Shown here: positions 13,935-21,881 of the stretch, one piece after another
Layout: each line of letters begins with the position of its first letter
How positions within the stretch are numbered: position 1 is the stretch's first letter
Source of the DNA: Patescibacteria group bacterium
GTDB lineage: Bacteria; Patescibacteriota; Patescibacteriia; 2-12-FULL-60-25
DNA: 25,585 bases
Direction: 5' to 3'
Assembly: GCA_018824765.1 (NCBI GenBank)
Contig: JAHJFW010000077.1
Location: forward strand, 1 to 25,585
The notes under the pieces: generated by a model
What the model was told of the DNA's origin: nothing
The model's input: only the letters and a program-made list of their open reading frames with translations
Databases searched by the model: none
Position numbers and translations under genes: made by a program

Positions 13935-13943
13935 ATTATAGCA
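13935..13943 (-). promoter_or_regulatory. Extended -10 promoter of the DUF378 gene
   Basis: Minus-strand TGCTATAAT is a perfect -10 with a TGn extension; the -35 region is weak. The predicted start is near 13928, giving a leader of about 27 nt. Confidence 0.55.
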
Positions 13944-13961
13944 TTTTTAAGCCCTAGGCTG

Positions 13962-14765
13962 TTATTGGATGGTGAATACAAGCCTGGTTGTCGAGCTGGA
14001 ACCTTTATATTTCGCCGTAATATCAATATTTATCGTGCTGCCGGCGGGTACGGTTTCCGGCAGCGACAATCTATTAACATACAGCTCTCCGGTTGAAGAC
14101 GCCGTTGCAATTTTATCTCCTTCCGGATAATGAACAACGGCTGAAACCTCGGCGTCTTTTACGCTTCCGCCTTTTTGATCATTGACGATTGAGAATATTT
14201 CCATTACTTCGCCGGCCATTGGAAAAGAATTGGATAAACGCGCGCTCACGCCAATGCTTTCAATCTCGGTTGAAGAAGCTTGCGAGGCTTTTAAATCGCC
14301 TTTCGTCGCATATGTCCCAGTTGAAACAGGCGGGATGGCGAGCGGCGGCAAATCTTCTTCAGGCACAATGATCTCTTCTCGTTCGTCAACCGTACAATCT
14401 TTTACATTCAGACGCCGAGCCGGAGAAGCGCGGCGATCGCCCAGCAAGGCACGCAAAGAAACCTTTTCTCCAATCTCCGTTTTTGGCAGATTGCTAAACT
14501 CAAAAACGCCGTCACCGTCAGCCGACGCCGAACTAACTGGTAAACCCCACTCATTAAATATTACGATTGACGCATGCGGGTATGTTTTTCCCTTTATAAA
14601 AATTTCATTGCCCGCTCCTTTGAATTCCAAAATTTTCGGCATGGGCAAACTCAAAATATACGTGCCCGCCAAAAAACCTATGCCACAAGCCAAAAAAACA
14701 GCTATGGCAATTTTTAAATCAAAAGCGTCCAGCACCCGACTGAACAATTTTTTCAGCTTCTCCAT
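13962..14765 (-). CDS. Membrane-anchored protein with extracellular beta-sandwich-like domains, function unknown
   Basis: The 267-residue product from ATG 14765 has one N-terminal transmembrane helix (LKIAIAVFLACGIGFLAGTYILSL, about residues 17-40). It continues with FKGAGNEIFIKGKTYPHASIVIFNEWG and SADGDGVFEFSNLPKTEIGE, a pattern like carboxypeptidase-regulatory/Ig-like beta domains. The C-terminal region (GSVKDAEVSAVVHYPEGDKIATASSTGEL ... TVPAGSTINIDITAKYKG) resembles an Ig-like adhesion or CARDB-type fold. The start codon lies inside the end of the femAB-like gene (13-nt overlap), so the two are translationally coupled in a ruvA-femAB-this gene operon. Upstream in-frame codons overlap femAB and are unlikely to be used. 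No exact family is recognised. Confidence 0.82.
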   Translation of the reverse strand: MEKLKKLFSRVLDAFDLKIAIAVFLACGIGFLAGTYILSLPMPKILEFKGAGNEIFIKGKTYPHASIVIFNEWGLPVSSASADGDGVFEFSNLPKTEIGEKVSLRALLGDRRASPARRLNVKDCTVDEREEIIVPEEDLPPLAIPPVSTGTYATKGDLKASQASSTEIESIGVSARLSNSFPMAGEVMEIFSIVNDQKGGSVKDAEVSAVVHYPEGDKIATASSTGELYVNRLSLPETVPAGSTINIDITAKYKGSSSTTRLVFTIQ

Positions 14766-15775
14766 CCTAATCGGTAAAAAATTAAACGGTATAAAGGCAA
14801 GTTTAACGGCAAATCCCAAGTTCCGTAAAGATCCAGCCTCTCCCCTCCCCAACCCTCCTTAAAACGCGTAATCCCCTCCCATGACCGTTTATAGGCAAAA
14901 GCTCCTTTTGACAAAGGGTTGATCCCCCAAAAATCATAATACGAATATCCGTCGCGTTTGGCTTGCAAGATCGCATCCCAATGCAAAAGATAGGGTGCCA
15001 TCAGTTGCCTGTCTCGCGAAGAAGATGCGCCGTGCAAATAAGTTACAGTATCTTCGCAGAGCATCTCCAAATTCGCGGCCAGCACCTTGCCTGCGCTAAC
15101 AGCCAGCCGCAAGCGCGCTGTGCCGGCAGCAATCCCGTTTTCCGCCAGTTTCCGCAAATACTCGCGGTCATGCTGGACGAATTTATCGCGTTTGGCCGTC
15201 TCATCCATCAAATCCAGAAACGCGTCCATGTCTTCCGTCTTTTCCACCAGCCGCACCAAAACTTTGCCGCGCTCGGCAACACGTATGTTGTAACGGGTTT
15301 TTTGTTTCAATTTTCCTGATATCTCCGCAATCGAAGGCGTCAAATCCAAAATCATGGTAGATGCCGGATTGGCCGAAAAAATCCTGCGCATAGACAATGG
15401 CATTAAGCCTTCTGGATGCCCCAAAGCTGCCAGCGGTTCAAACCGCCAAAATAATGCTCTGGCCATTTTTTGGCGTTTAAGATTCTCCAATAACGTTTGA
15501 AAAATTTCGCGCTTGTCATCGTCGCCTACATGGCGTGAAAAAACCGGGCCACGCGGCGCAAACCAGTAACCGCCGACGAATTTTTTCGGACGAAATTCCA
15601 TCTGCACTGCCGCAAGCCAAGCGCCGGCCTCGTCAACCAAAGCGAAACGCCGGACGTCCAGTCCGCACGAACGCCTGAATTCCCCCCACTTCCACGCTTG
15701 GGTGAACTGCGCGAATCGCTGCGCGTTTTGAAAATCATCCCAGAGCTCGGGTTTTGTGATTTCAACCAATTTCAT
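14753..15775 (-). CDS. FemAB-family aminoacyltransferase (peptidoglycan bridge formation)
   Basis: FemX/FemA/FemB proteins use aminoacyl-tRNA to add amino acids to the lysine or equivalent residue of the peptidoglycan precursor; they are built of two GNAT-like domains. The 340-residue product shows the N-terminal FTQAWKWGEFRRSCGLDVRRFAL segment and the fold-linking KQKTRYNIRVAERGKV (the family's conserved RYNIR.A motif). It also has YLHGASSSRDRQLMAPYLLHWDAI and the C-terminal YYDFWGINP...GAFAYKRSWEGITRFKEGWGGE. Its ATG overlaps the ruvA stop by 4 nt (ATGA), and its own end overlaps the next gene. The substrate amino acid cannot be read from sequence. Confidence 0.92.
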   Translation of the reverse strand: MKLVEITKPELWDDFQNAQRFAQFTQAWKWGEFRRSCGLDVRRFALVDEAGAWLAAVQMEFRPKKFVGGYWFAPRGPVFSRHVGDDDKREIFQTLLENLKRQKMARALFWRFEPLAALGHPEGLMPLSMRRIFSANPASTMILDLTPSIAEISGKLKQKTRYNIRVAERGKVLVRLVEKTEDMDAFLDLMDETAKRDKFVQHDREYLRKLAENGIAAGTARLRLAVSAGKVLAANLEMLCEDTVTYLHGASSSRDRQLMAPYLLHWDAILQAKRDGYSYYDFWGINPLSKGAFAYKRSWEGITRFKEGWGGERLDLYGTWDLPLNLPLYRLIFYRLGWRS

Positions 15776-16329
15776 TTTGAAACATTTTTTAAAATAAAGC
15801 GTATGCGCTCGGCTGTGTCCGTAAGCGAAGGGTCGAGATTTTTCAAAGCTTCACGCGCCTGACTGGAATTATACCCAAGCGACAAAAGCGCATCCAAAAC
15901 CTCGCGATCCTGCGGAGCGGTTTCCTTTTCTTCAATCAAACGACCCTTTAATTCAAGCACCACCTTTTGCGCGGTTTTCGTTCCGACGCCGGGCACTGAA
16001 GTCAGCATTGAAATATCACCGGCCATGACGGCATTTTTGACTGACTGGAACGAACCGGCTGACAAAATTGTCAGGGCGGCTTTCGGCCCGACGCCTGAAA
16101 CTCCGATCAATTGCCTGAAAAAATCCAGCTCTTCAGCCGTCCCAAATCCGTACAAATCCCTTACATCTTCCCTCACATGGTCATGAATATATAAAAAAAC
16201 TTCTGCGCATGCCTGCAAAACAGCCAAGGCCGGCAAACTCAAAGAGACGGCATAGCCAACGCCCTGTACTTCCAAGAGAATCGAGGACGCGCGAACTTCT
16301 AAAATCTTTCCGCGGAGTGATCCGATCAT
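15772..16329 (-). CDS. ruvA: Holliday junction branch migration protein RuvA
   Basis: RuvA is the tetrameric protein that holds Holliday junctions for the RuvB motor. The 185-residue product (MIGSLRGKILEVRASSILLEVQGVGYAV...) has the N-terminal OB fold, two helix-hairpin-helix motifs (GVSGVGPKAALTIL at about 76-89 and VPGVGTKTAQKVV at about 112-124) and the small C-terminal domain that contacts RuvB (about 140-182). ruvB and ruvC are not nearby. It is the first gene of an operon with femAB. Its promoter (16336-16364) predicts transcription starting at the ATG. Confidence 0.96.
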   Translation of the reverse strand: MIGSLRGKILEVRASSILLEVQGVGYAVSLSLPALAVLQACAEVFLYIHDHVREDVRDLYGFGTAEELDFFRQLIGVSGVGPKAALTILSAGSFQSVKNAVMAGDISMLTSVPGVGTKTAQKVVLELKGRLIEEKETAPQDREVLDALLSLGYNSSQAREALKNLDPSLTDTAERIRFILKNVSK

Positions 16330-16335
16330 ATGAGT

Positions 16336-16364
16336 ATGCTATGTCAAAATACGCTTCCTGTCAT
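16336..16364 (-). promoter_or_regulatory. ruvA promoter implying a leaderless mRNA
   Basis: Minus strand: -35 ATGACA (16359-16364, 5 of 6), 17-nt spacer, -10 TAGCAT (16336-16341, 4 of 6). Exactly 6 nt separate the -10 from the ruvA ATG at 16329. Confidence 0.5.
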
Positions 16365-16391
16365 CTAATGATTCTTGTATTCTACTTAAAC

Positions 16392-16554
16392 TTGCAACAC
16401 TCGCTTTGTCATCCCGACCGAAACGGAGTTTAACGGAGTGTAGTGGAGGTATCCCTTTCCGTCCGCTACTTTGAGAGACTAAAAGGGATTCCTCCGCTCC
16501 TCGCGGACTCGTCGGTCGGAATGACATGAAATTCCGCTTTCCCCGCTGTTGCAA
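16392..16554. repeat. Long imperfect inverted repeat (about 163 bp) between ruvA and the kinase gene
   Basis: Nested complementary segments form one long hairpin. TTGCAACA pairs with TGTTGCAA at the ends; TGTCATCCCGACCG pairs with CGGTCGGAATGACA (one mismatch); GGAGG.ATCCCTTT pairs with AAAGGGAT.CCTCC around the centre. The layout GTCATYCCGACCG...GGAGTG...GGGATYCCTCCGCTC is of the dispersed intergenic-repeat type often seen in CPR and other genomes. No open frame is convincing. The 314-nt gap 16330-16643 holds only this element, the ruvA promoter and the kinase terminator. Confidence 0.75.
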
Positions 16555-16595
16555 TTTTTTTAAATTTCAAAATTGATTGGAATGTTGTGCGACAA

Positions 16596-16632
16596 TAAAA
16601 AAAACGGCTCAAGATATTATCTGGAGCCGTTT
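16596..16632 (-). terminator. Terminator of the Ser/Thr kinase gene
   Basis: Stem AAACGGCTC / GAGCCGTTT with an inner AGAT/ATCT extension, followed on the minus strand by eight T. It lies 12 nt after the kinase stop. Confidence 0.9.
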
Positions 16633-16643
16633 GAAGAAAAGGG

Positions 16644-18179
16644 CTACTTTGGCGGTTCCCTGCCGCCGGTCAGAGCCTCGTACTGCTTGAAGAAGGTTTC
16701 CGCCTTCTTCGCGTTTTTTTCCCGGGCAAAGCATTCGGCGACCCGATACTGCGGATTGGGAAAATTCGGGTACTTGGCCGTGATGTAGAGCAAATCCATC
16801 TTGATGCCTTGCCCGCATGGGAAATGCTTGGGCAGACGCTGGAAGTTCTTGTCGGCGTTATCGAAGCGCCGGCGATCCGGTGGCGGCAGCTCGTCTGCCG
16901 CAGTCAAAACCACGGCTGTTGGTGAGGCTTCGACTTGAGCCGGCGTGTTTGCAGGCGCACTCATCGCGAGCTTGGTGCTGCCAGAGGCAGTAGCGCGGCT
17001 GTCCTTGGCAATCGTTGCTGTTTCATCGCTGCCATGCAGCCATCTGGCGGCAATTACAGCGACAATGACGGCTAAGACTGCCAAGAAGACATAGTTGAAG
17101 TAAGCAATGCCCTTCGGATCCTTGGCCGCTGGCTTTGGTTGTGCTTGCGATGCGGGCGGACTTTCCGCTCCTGGCCGGCTGGCAACGCTCTCTCTCGCCT
17201 TCGGCGCCGGCTTCGTTTGCAGACTTGGAACGGACACGCGCTCCTTCTTCATTATCTCGCGGAAGCGCTGCAGGGCTTCGCCTGCGGTTTGGATGCGGTT
17301 TTCCGGATTCTTTTCCAGCAGTGCCAGAATCCACTTCTCCAACTCCTTGTCCATGCCGCCTGCAAATCTGCTTGGATGCTTGCTCTCTGCCAAAGGCTCC
17401 TGCAATTCGTACAGGTACTGCATCTGCCGCATTTTACGCACCTGAATTGTCGGCTTGCCGGTTACCATTTCGTAAAATACCGTGCCTAACGCATACAGGT
17501 CAGAACGGCTGTCGATATCGCGGCTGTTAAGCTGCTCCGGCGACAGGTACTCGGGAGTTCCGAGCATCACCCATTCTTCGGTCAACTGATTGCCCGCACA
17601 AAGCGTTTCCGACTCGCAGTCATCCAGCACCTTGACGATGCCGAAATCGGACAACTTTACGATCATGTGTCCGTTTTCGAGCCGACAAAAGATGTTCAGC
17701 GGTTTGATGTCGCGATGGACAAAGCCTTTCTTGTGAACCGCTTCGACACCCAAAAGCGACTGTTCAACGATTTCCGAAAAGAACGGCTGCCGGATTAGCG
17801 AAACGCCGATGTGTGCGCCCTTGGCAGCCGCTCTCCGCTCTTCAATGAGCTCGGCCAGCGTCTTGCCATGGAAGTACTCCATCACGAAGAACGGCACGCC
17901 CATGGACTCATCAATGCCGTGATCGAGATAGCCGACGATGTTCGGATGCCGGAGCTTCTTCAGCACCTGCATCTCGCGGCCGAAACGCTCCGGCGCTTTT
18001 TCCGTGTCATAAATCCTAGGATGCGGAAACTTGACCGCAACCTTGCGCTTGTCGCGCTGGTGGTCGAGTGCGGCGTAGACCATTGCCATGCCGCCTTCGC
18101 CCAACTCTTCAATCAATTCGTAGCGCCTTACGCCGTCGTCGGTTTCGATGAACCTTCTCACGAAAGAAGTTCCGTTCAT
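16644..18179 (-). CDS. Transmembrane Ser/Thr protein kinase (PknB-like) with extracytoplasmic C-terminal domain
   Basis: The 511-residue product is a Hanks-type kinase. It has the glycine loop GEGGMAMVY (27-35), the ATP-binding lysine K50 in VAVKF, the catalytic loop HRDIKPLN (155-162), DFG at 178-180, the activation segment GTPEYLSPEQL, and DSRSDLYALG. A proline/alanine-rich linker (about 315-355) leads to one transmembrane helix (about 359-381) and an exported domain of about 130 residues. That domain has a terminal helical stretch (CFAREKNAKKAETFFKQYEAL) resembling a TPR-like repeat, with cysteines at FPCGQG and AECFA. Substrates are unknown. AAAGGA before the ATG is a good ribosome site. 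GC-rich third positions differ visibly from ileS and ruvA, hinting at transfer. A palindrome upstream could be an operator. Confidence 0.92.
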   Translation of the reverse strand: MNGTSFVRRFIETDDGVRRYELIEELGEGGMAMVYAALDHQRDKRKVAVKFPHPRIYDTEKAPERFGREMQVLKKLRHPNIVGYLDHGIDESMGVPFFVMEYFHGKTLAELIEERRAAAKGAHIGVSLIRQPFFSEIVEQSLLGVEAVHKKGFVHRDIKPLNIFCRLENGHMIVKLSDFGIVKVLDDCESETLCAGNQLTEEWVMLGTPEYLSPEQLNSRDIDSRSDLYALGTVFYEMVTGKPTIQVRKMRQMQYLYELQEPLAESKHPSRFAGGMDKELEKWILALLEKNPENRIQTAGEALQRFREIMKKERVSVPSLQTKPAPKARESVASRPGAESPPASQAQPKPAAKDPKGIAYFNYVFLAVLAVIVAVIAARWLHGSDETATIAKDSRATASGSTKLAMSAPANTPAQVEASPTAVVLTAADELPPPDRRRFDNADKNFQRLPKHFPCGQGIKMDLLYITAKYPNFPNPQYRVAECFAREKNAKKAETFFKQYEALTGGREPPK

Positions 18180-18214
18180 CGCCTGTTTCCTTTCAGTAAG
18201 TTGTCAAAGTCCCC

Positions 18215-18229
18215 GATTCATTATGAATC
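18215..18229. promoter_or_regulatory. Palindrome GATTCATTATGAATC upstream of the kinase gene
   Basis: A perfect 7+1+7 inverted repeat lies 36 nt upstream of the kinase start. On the minus strand it contains CATAAT, a possible -10 box, so a dimeric regulator bound here could block transcription. No second copy was seen in the window. Confidence 0.4.
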
Positions 18230-18279
18230 AGTAACAGTTTAAAATATAGTAAAATCGGCATTTTGTCAATGCTGTCGAT

Positions 18280-18307
18280 GTCCTACGTCGGATATAGAAC
18301 GTCGGGA
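18280..18307. repeat. Degenerate heptamer repeat between ileS and the kinase gene
   Basis: Four units in a 7-bp period: GTCCTAC, GTCGGAT, ATAGAAC, then GTCGGGA. Read on the other strand, it resembles the GACNNNG-type block at 8493-8520. Confidence 0.55.
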
Positions 18308-18327
18308 ATTAATTCGCAAATCAGGGG

Positions 18328-21273
18328 CTAAATCCGGCGCAGCCCCAGCTTTACCTCAATATCGCCCAATTTTATCTCTGACGTATACGTGAAATCAACA
18401 GCTGACGTCGAGACAATCTCAAACTTTTCAGCCCGTATCTCCCGCATAATCTGCTCTTTTGCTTGTTTTAATAATTCCAAAATCTCCTTATCTTTGACAA
18501 CCGCTACAGCCTCAATGCGGTCATCCGGCACCAACTCCGCCTGCTTGCGCAGATTCATAAATTGCCGCGACAACTCGCGCAACATACCTTTCTTCTTAAG
18601 TTCCGGGGTCAACTTTGTATCGAGCTCTATTATCCACTGTTCCGGTTCCGCTATATCATTCTGGCCGCCCTGTAGTAGAACTGATTCCACATTCAATTCG
18701 TCGCGTATCAATGCGATCAAATCCTGCCTGTTTTTCAAACGTTCAGCCGCAGAATTATCGCGCATCACTATCGTAAGCGAAGCAAGCGCCTGCCTTACCG
18801 GAATCTTGGCGGTTGCGCGCGCCTCCAGCCCGCGGCTTGCAACCTCGCGCGCCCACTCCATATCTTCCAATAGCTGTACGTCGAGTAGCCGCTCATCAAG
18901 CTTAGGCCAGCGCTCCAAGTGCACTGACATTTTCGAACCTTCCAAATCCTGATACAGCCGCTCGGCGAAAAACGGTGTGAATGGCGCCATCACCGTGCTC
19001 AAATCCAACAGGATTTCCCGCAATGTCCGCAAAGCGTCCTGCTTGTCATATTCATCATCGCCTTTCATCCTGTCGCGCGAACGCCTAAGCCACCAAGTCG
19101 AAAGATCGTCCACAAAGGGGCGGATGGCGCGCGCCGCTTCAACCAAATCATAGCCATCCATGGACTCGGTTACATCTTTATTCAGCTTCATGAACCTTGC
19201 AAAAATCCAGCGGTCCAAAATATGCGCTGAACGAGGTTTTACCAACGCGTTTTTATCGGTGCCGGCATACAGCAAATAAAACGCGCGCACATTCCATAGT
19301 ATTTGCAATAAGAGCCGCTGGAGAAGCTCGCAATCCTTATCAACAAAATTCAGATTCTCCGCCCTGATAACCGGCGAAGACAACAAGTAGTAGCGCAATG
19401 CATCAGCTCCTACATTAGTAATCAGCTCCCACGGATCAGTGTAGTTCTTTAATTTTTTTGACAACTTTTTCCCATCCTCGGCCAAAATCATACCGGTTAC
19501 AATTACGTGTTTGGCGGAGGCCTTGTTAAACAGCGCCGTAGCAAGGACATGCATGCTGTAAAACCAGCCGCGCGTCTGATCCTGCGCTTCGGCAATGAAG
19601 TTCGCCGGAAAATTATCATCAAACCATTCGGTGTTTTCAAAAGGATAATGCGCTGACGCATAGGGCATACTGCCTGATTCAAACCAGCAATCAAACACCT
19701 CTTTGATGCGCGCCATGCGTCCGCCGCAAGCGCAGGTAAATTCAATCTTGTCTATCTCGGGCCGATGCAGATCGGGTTTGGATGGTAATTTTTCAACCGC
19801 CGCTTTTTTCATCTCCGCGATCGAACTGATAATTTTGCGCTCATGACAGGATTCGCACTCCCAAACCGGCAATGGCGCGCCCCAAAAACGCGTGCGCGAA
19901 ATGCACCAGTCCGGCGCGCTCTGCAATCCCTTGCCGAAACGACCTTCCTTCAAATGTTCCGGATGCCAGTTAATCTTCTTCGCCGCCTCCAGCAGTTTGG
20001 GTTTCAATTTCGTGATATTCACAAACCAAGCCGATTGCGCCTTATAAAGCAACAATGTATTGCAACGCCAGCATACCGGAACGCTGTGAATTATCTTGTC
20101 TTCATCAAATAACAATCCGCGCGCCTTTAAATCGTCGATTATCTTTTGGTCTGATTCCTTAACTGGCAATCCCGCGAACTTCCCCATCTCCGGCCGTTGA
20201 CAGCCTTCGCCGTCAGTCGTCATCAATACTGACAAATCGTATTTTTTAGACGCGTTGAAATCATCCTCGCCAAAAGCCGGCGCAGTATGCACCAAGCCGG
20301 TACCCTCCTCGGCGCTGACATAGTCCGTAGCAATCACGCAATGCCCCTTTTTATCCAACGGCAAAAATGAATAAAGCGGCTCATATTCCCAGCCAACCAT
20401 GCGCGAGCCTTTGATGCGTTCCAAGATTTCAAAAGACATTTCACCTTTCAAAGGAAAAAACCTTTTCAAGACATCGTCTTTCCTATCCTTTGCAAAAATC
20501 ACTTCTTCGCCGGTTTCTTTCATCCTCACTTTGCAATACTCAAGATCCGGATTAACCGCAATGGCGGTATTTGCAAGCAATGTCCATGGTGTTGTCGTCC
20601 ACGCCAAAAGATACGTATTCTCCATCCCCTTAACCTTAAACTTAACGGTGATTGCCGGATCTTCGCGATCCTCATATGAATCTCCCATCGCGATTTCAAA
20701 ATTTGACAGCGGCGTTGCGCAACGCGGGCAATACAGAGAAACGCGAAGGTCCTTATAAACATACCCTTTGCGGTGCAGCTCCGAAAATATCCACCACACA
20801 GACTCGATGTAATCGTTGTCCATGGTCTTGTATGAATGTTCAAAATCCACCCAGCGGCCAAGGCGCTTGATATACCGGTCCCATTCCTGCTCATAGGTGC
20901 TGACAGATGCGCGGCACGCCTGATTGAATTTATCGATGCCGTACGCTTCGATGTCGCGTTTGGAAGACAGGCCCAGTTTCTTTTCGATCAAATTCTCGAT
21001 CGGCAACCCATGGCAATCCCACCCCCAGCGCCGCGGCACGCGATATCCTTGCATAGTCCAATAACGCGGCACCACATCTTTAATCGTGGATTGCAGAAGA
21101 TGCCCGTAATGCGGCAAGCCCGTGGCAAACGGCGGACCGTCATAAAATACGAAAACTTTGTTCTCCGGCCGCTCTTCAATAGACCGCTCGAAAATCCGCT
21201 TTTTCTCCCAAAAAGCGGAAACCTCTTCTTCCATTTTTGGAAAATCCGGACGTGATGATTTTGTGTCGCTCAT
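18328..21273 (-). CDS. ileS: Isoleucyl-tRNA synthetase
   Basis: IleRS charges tRNA-Ile and edits mischarged valine. The 981-residue product starts MSDTKSSRPDFPKMEEEVSAFW. Its class I HIGH motif is GLPHYGH (about residues 52-58), and its KMSKS loop reads KLSKK in DGKKLSKKLKNY (about residue 600). The CP1 editing domain (LLAWTTTPWTLLANTAIAVNP), cysteine pairs CPRC, CWRC, CESC and CAC, and a long C-terminal anticodon-binding region are all present. HYGH and the C-terminal architecture fit the archaeal/eukaryote-like IleRS type, which many CPR bacteria carry and which in other bacteria is associated with mupirocin resistance; that phenotype is not shown here. Length is within the 950-1050 family range. 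rpiB diverges from it across the heptamer array. Confidence 0.96.
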   Translation of the reverse strand: MSDTKSSRPDFPKMEEEVSAFWEKKRIFERSIEERPENKVFVFYDGPPFATGLPHYGHLLQSTIKDVVPRYWTMQGYRVPRRWGWDCHGLPIENLIEKKLGLSSKRDIEAYGIDKFNQACRASVSTYEQEWDRYIKRLGRWVDFEHSYKTMDNDYIESVWWIFSELHRKGYVYKDLRVSLYCPRCATPLSNFEIAMGDSYEDREDPAITVKFKVKGMENTYLLAWTTTPWTLLANTAIAVNPDLEYCKVRMKETGEEVIFAKDRKDDVLKRFFPLKGEMSFEILERIKGSRMVGWEYEPLYSFLPLDKKGHCVIATDYVSAEEGTGLVHTAPAFGEDDFNASKKYDLSVLMTTDGEGCQRPEMGKFAGLPVKESDQKIIDDLKARGLLFDEDKIIHSVPVCWRCNTLLLYKAQSAWFVNITKLKPKLLEAAKKINWHPEHLKEGRFGKGLQSAPDWCISRTRFWGAPLPVWECESCHERKIISSIAEMKKAAVEKLPSKPDLHRPEIDKIEFTCACGGRMARIKEVFDCWFESGSMPYASAHYPFENTEWFDDNFPANFIAEAQDQTRGWFYSMHVLATALFNKASAKHVIVTGMILAEDGKKLSKKLKNYTDPWELITNVGADALRYYLLSSPVIRAENLNFVDKDCELLQRLLLQILWNVRAFYLLYAGTDKNALVKPRSAHILDRWIFARFMKLNKDVTESMDGYDLVEAARAIRPFVDDLSTWWLRRSRDRMKGDDEYDKQDALRTLREILLDLSTVMAPFTPFFAERLYQDLEGSKMSVHLERWPKLDERLLDVQLLEDMEWAREVASRGLEARATAKIPVRQALASLTIVMRDNSAAERLKNRQDLIALIRDELNVESVLLQGGQNDIAEPEQWIIELDTKLTPELKKKGMLRELSRQFMNLRKQAELVPDDRIEAVAVVKDKEILELLKQAKEQIMREIRAEKFEIVSTSAVDFTYTSEIKLGDIEVKLGLRRI

Positions 21274-21324
21274 AATAATCTATGATGCGCGAAAAAAATG
21301 GCAGGGTCAAGGGAGCGGAGGATT

Positions 21325-21412
21325 CTCAAGTTCTCAGGACTCAGGGCTCGGGGCTCAGATCTCAGTTCTCAGTGCTCAGTTCTCAGTGCTCGGGGCTCAG
21401 GGCTCGGGGCTC
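21325..21412. repeat. Long degenerate heptamer array (CTCRGNN) between ileS and rpiB
   Basis: After one 8-bp unit, eleven consecutive 7-bp units follow in perfect phase from 21333 to 21409, all beginning CTC followed by AG or GG, with variable last bases (GGG, GTG, GTT, GAT). The array stops two bases before the -35 box of the rpiB promoter. It has no coding sense. Confidence 0.9.
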
Positions 21413-21413
21413 T

Positions 21414-21443
21414 TTGGACTTTCTTTTCCGCGGGAAGTAAAAT
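21414..21443 (+). promoter_or_regulatory. rpiB promoter implying a leaderless mRNA
   Basis: -35 TTGGAC (21414-21419), 18-nt spacer, -10 TAAAAT (21438-21443, 5 of 6). The box ends 6 nt before the ATG at 21450, so transcription should start at the A of the start codon; no Shine-Dalgarno is present. Confidence 0.55.
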
Positions 21444-21449
21444 ACTCAC

Positions 21450-21881
21450 ATGACAAAACTTATTCTCGGCGCGGATCATGCGGGGTTTGAACTTAAAGAG
21501 AAACTCAAAAAATATTTGACCGCGCAAAAATATAAAATCCAAGATCTGTCGCCGGAATTTATCGCCGACGATGATTATCCCGAGATTGGTAAACGCGTGG
21601 CGCGAATGATTGCGAAAAATCCGCTAGCGCGAGGCATTCTGATTTGCGGCAGCGGGGTCGGAGTCACGATCGCAGCCAACCGCATAAAAGGGGTGCGGGC
21701 TTTTGATGCGCACTCGGTCGAAGAAGTGAGGCTGGCGCGCGAGCACAACAATGCGAATTTAATCACGTTGTCCGGTTGGAGTATGGATGCGCGCTATGCG
21801 CTGCAATTGATTGCCGCCTTTTTATCAACTCCCTTTTCAAAAGCCGCACGGCACCACCAACGTGTAAAACAACTAGGATGA
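21450..21881 (+). CDS. rpiB: Ribose-5-phosphate isomerase B
   Basis: RpiB interconverts ribose 5-phosphate and ribulose 5-phosphate. The 143-residue product begins MTKLILGADHAGFELKEKL, the family N-terminus with the substrate-binding GADHAG. It has the catalytic cysteine in GILICGSGVGVTIAANRIKGVRA (about residue 67), and the LAREHNNANLITLSG segment. Length is typical. Its last four bases overlap the start of the rpe-like gene (ATGA), so the two enzymes that share ribulose 5-phosphate are translationally coupled. Confidence 0.95.
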   Translation: MTKLILGADHAGFELKEKLKKYLTAQKYKIQDLSPEFIADDDYPEIGKRVARMIAKNPLARGILICGSGVGVTIAANRIKGVRAFDAHSVEEVRLAREHNNANLITLSGWSMDARYALQLIAAFLSTPFSKAARHHQRVKQLG

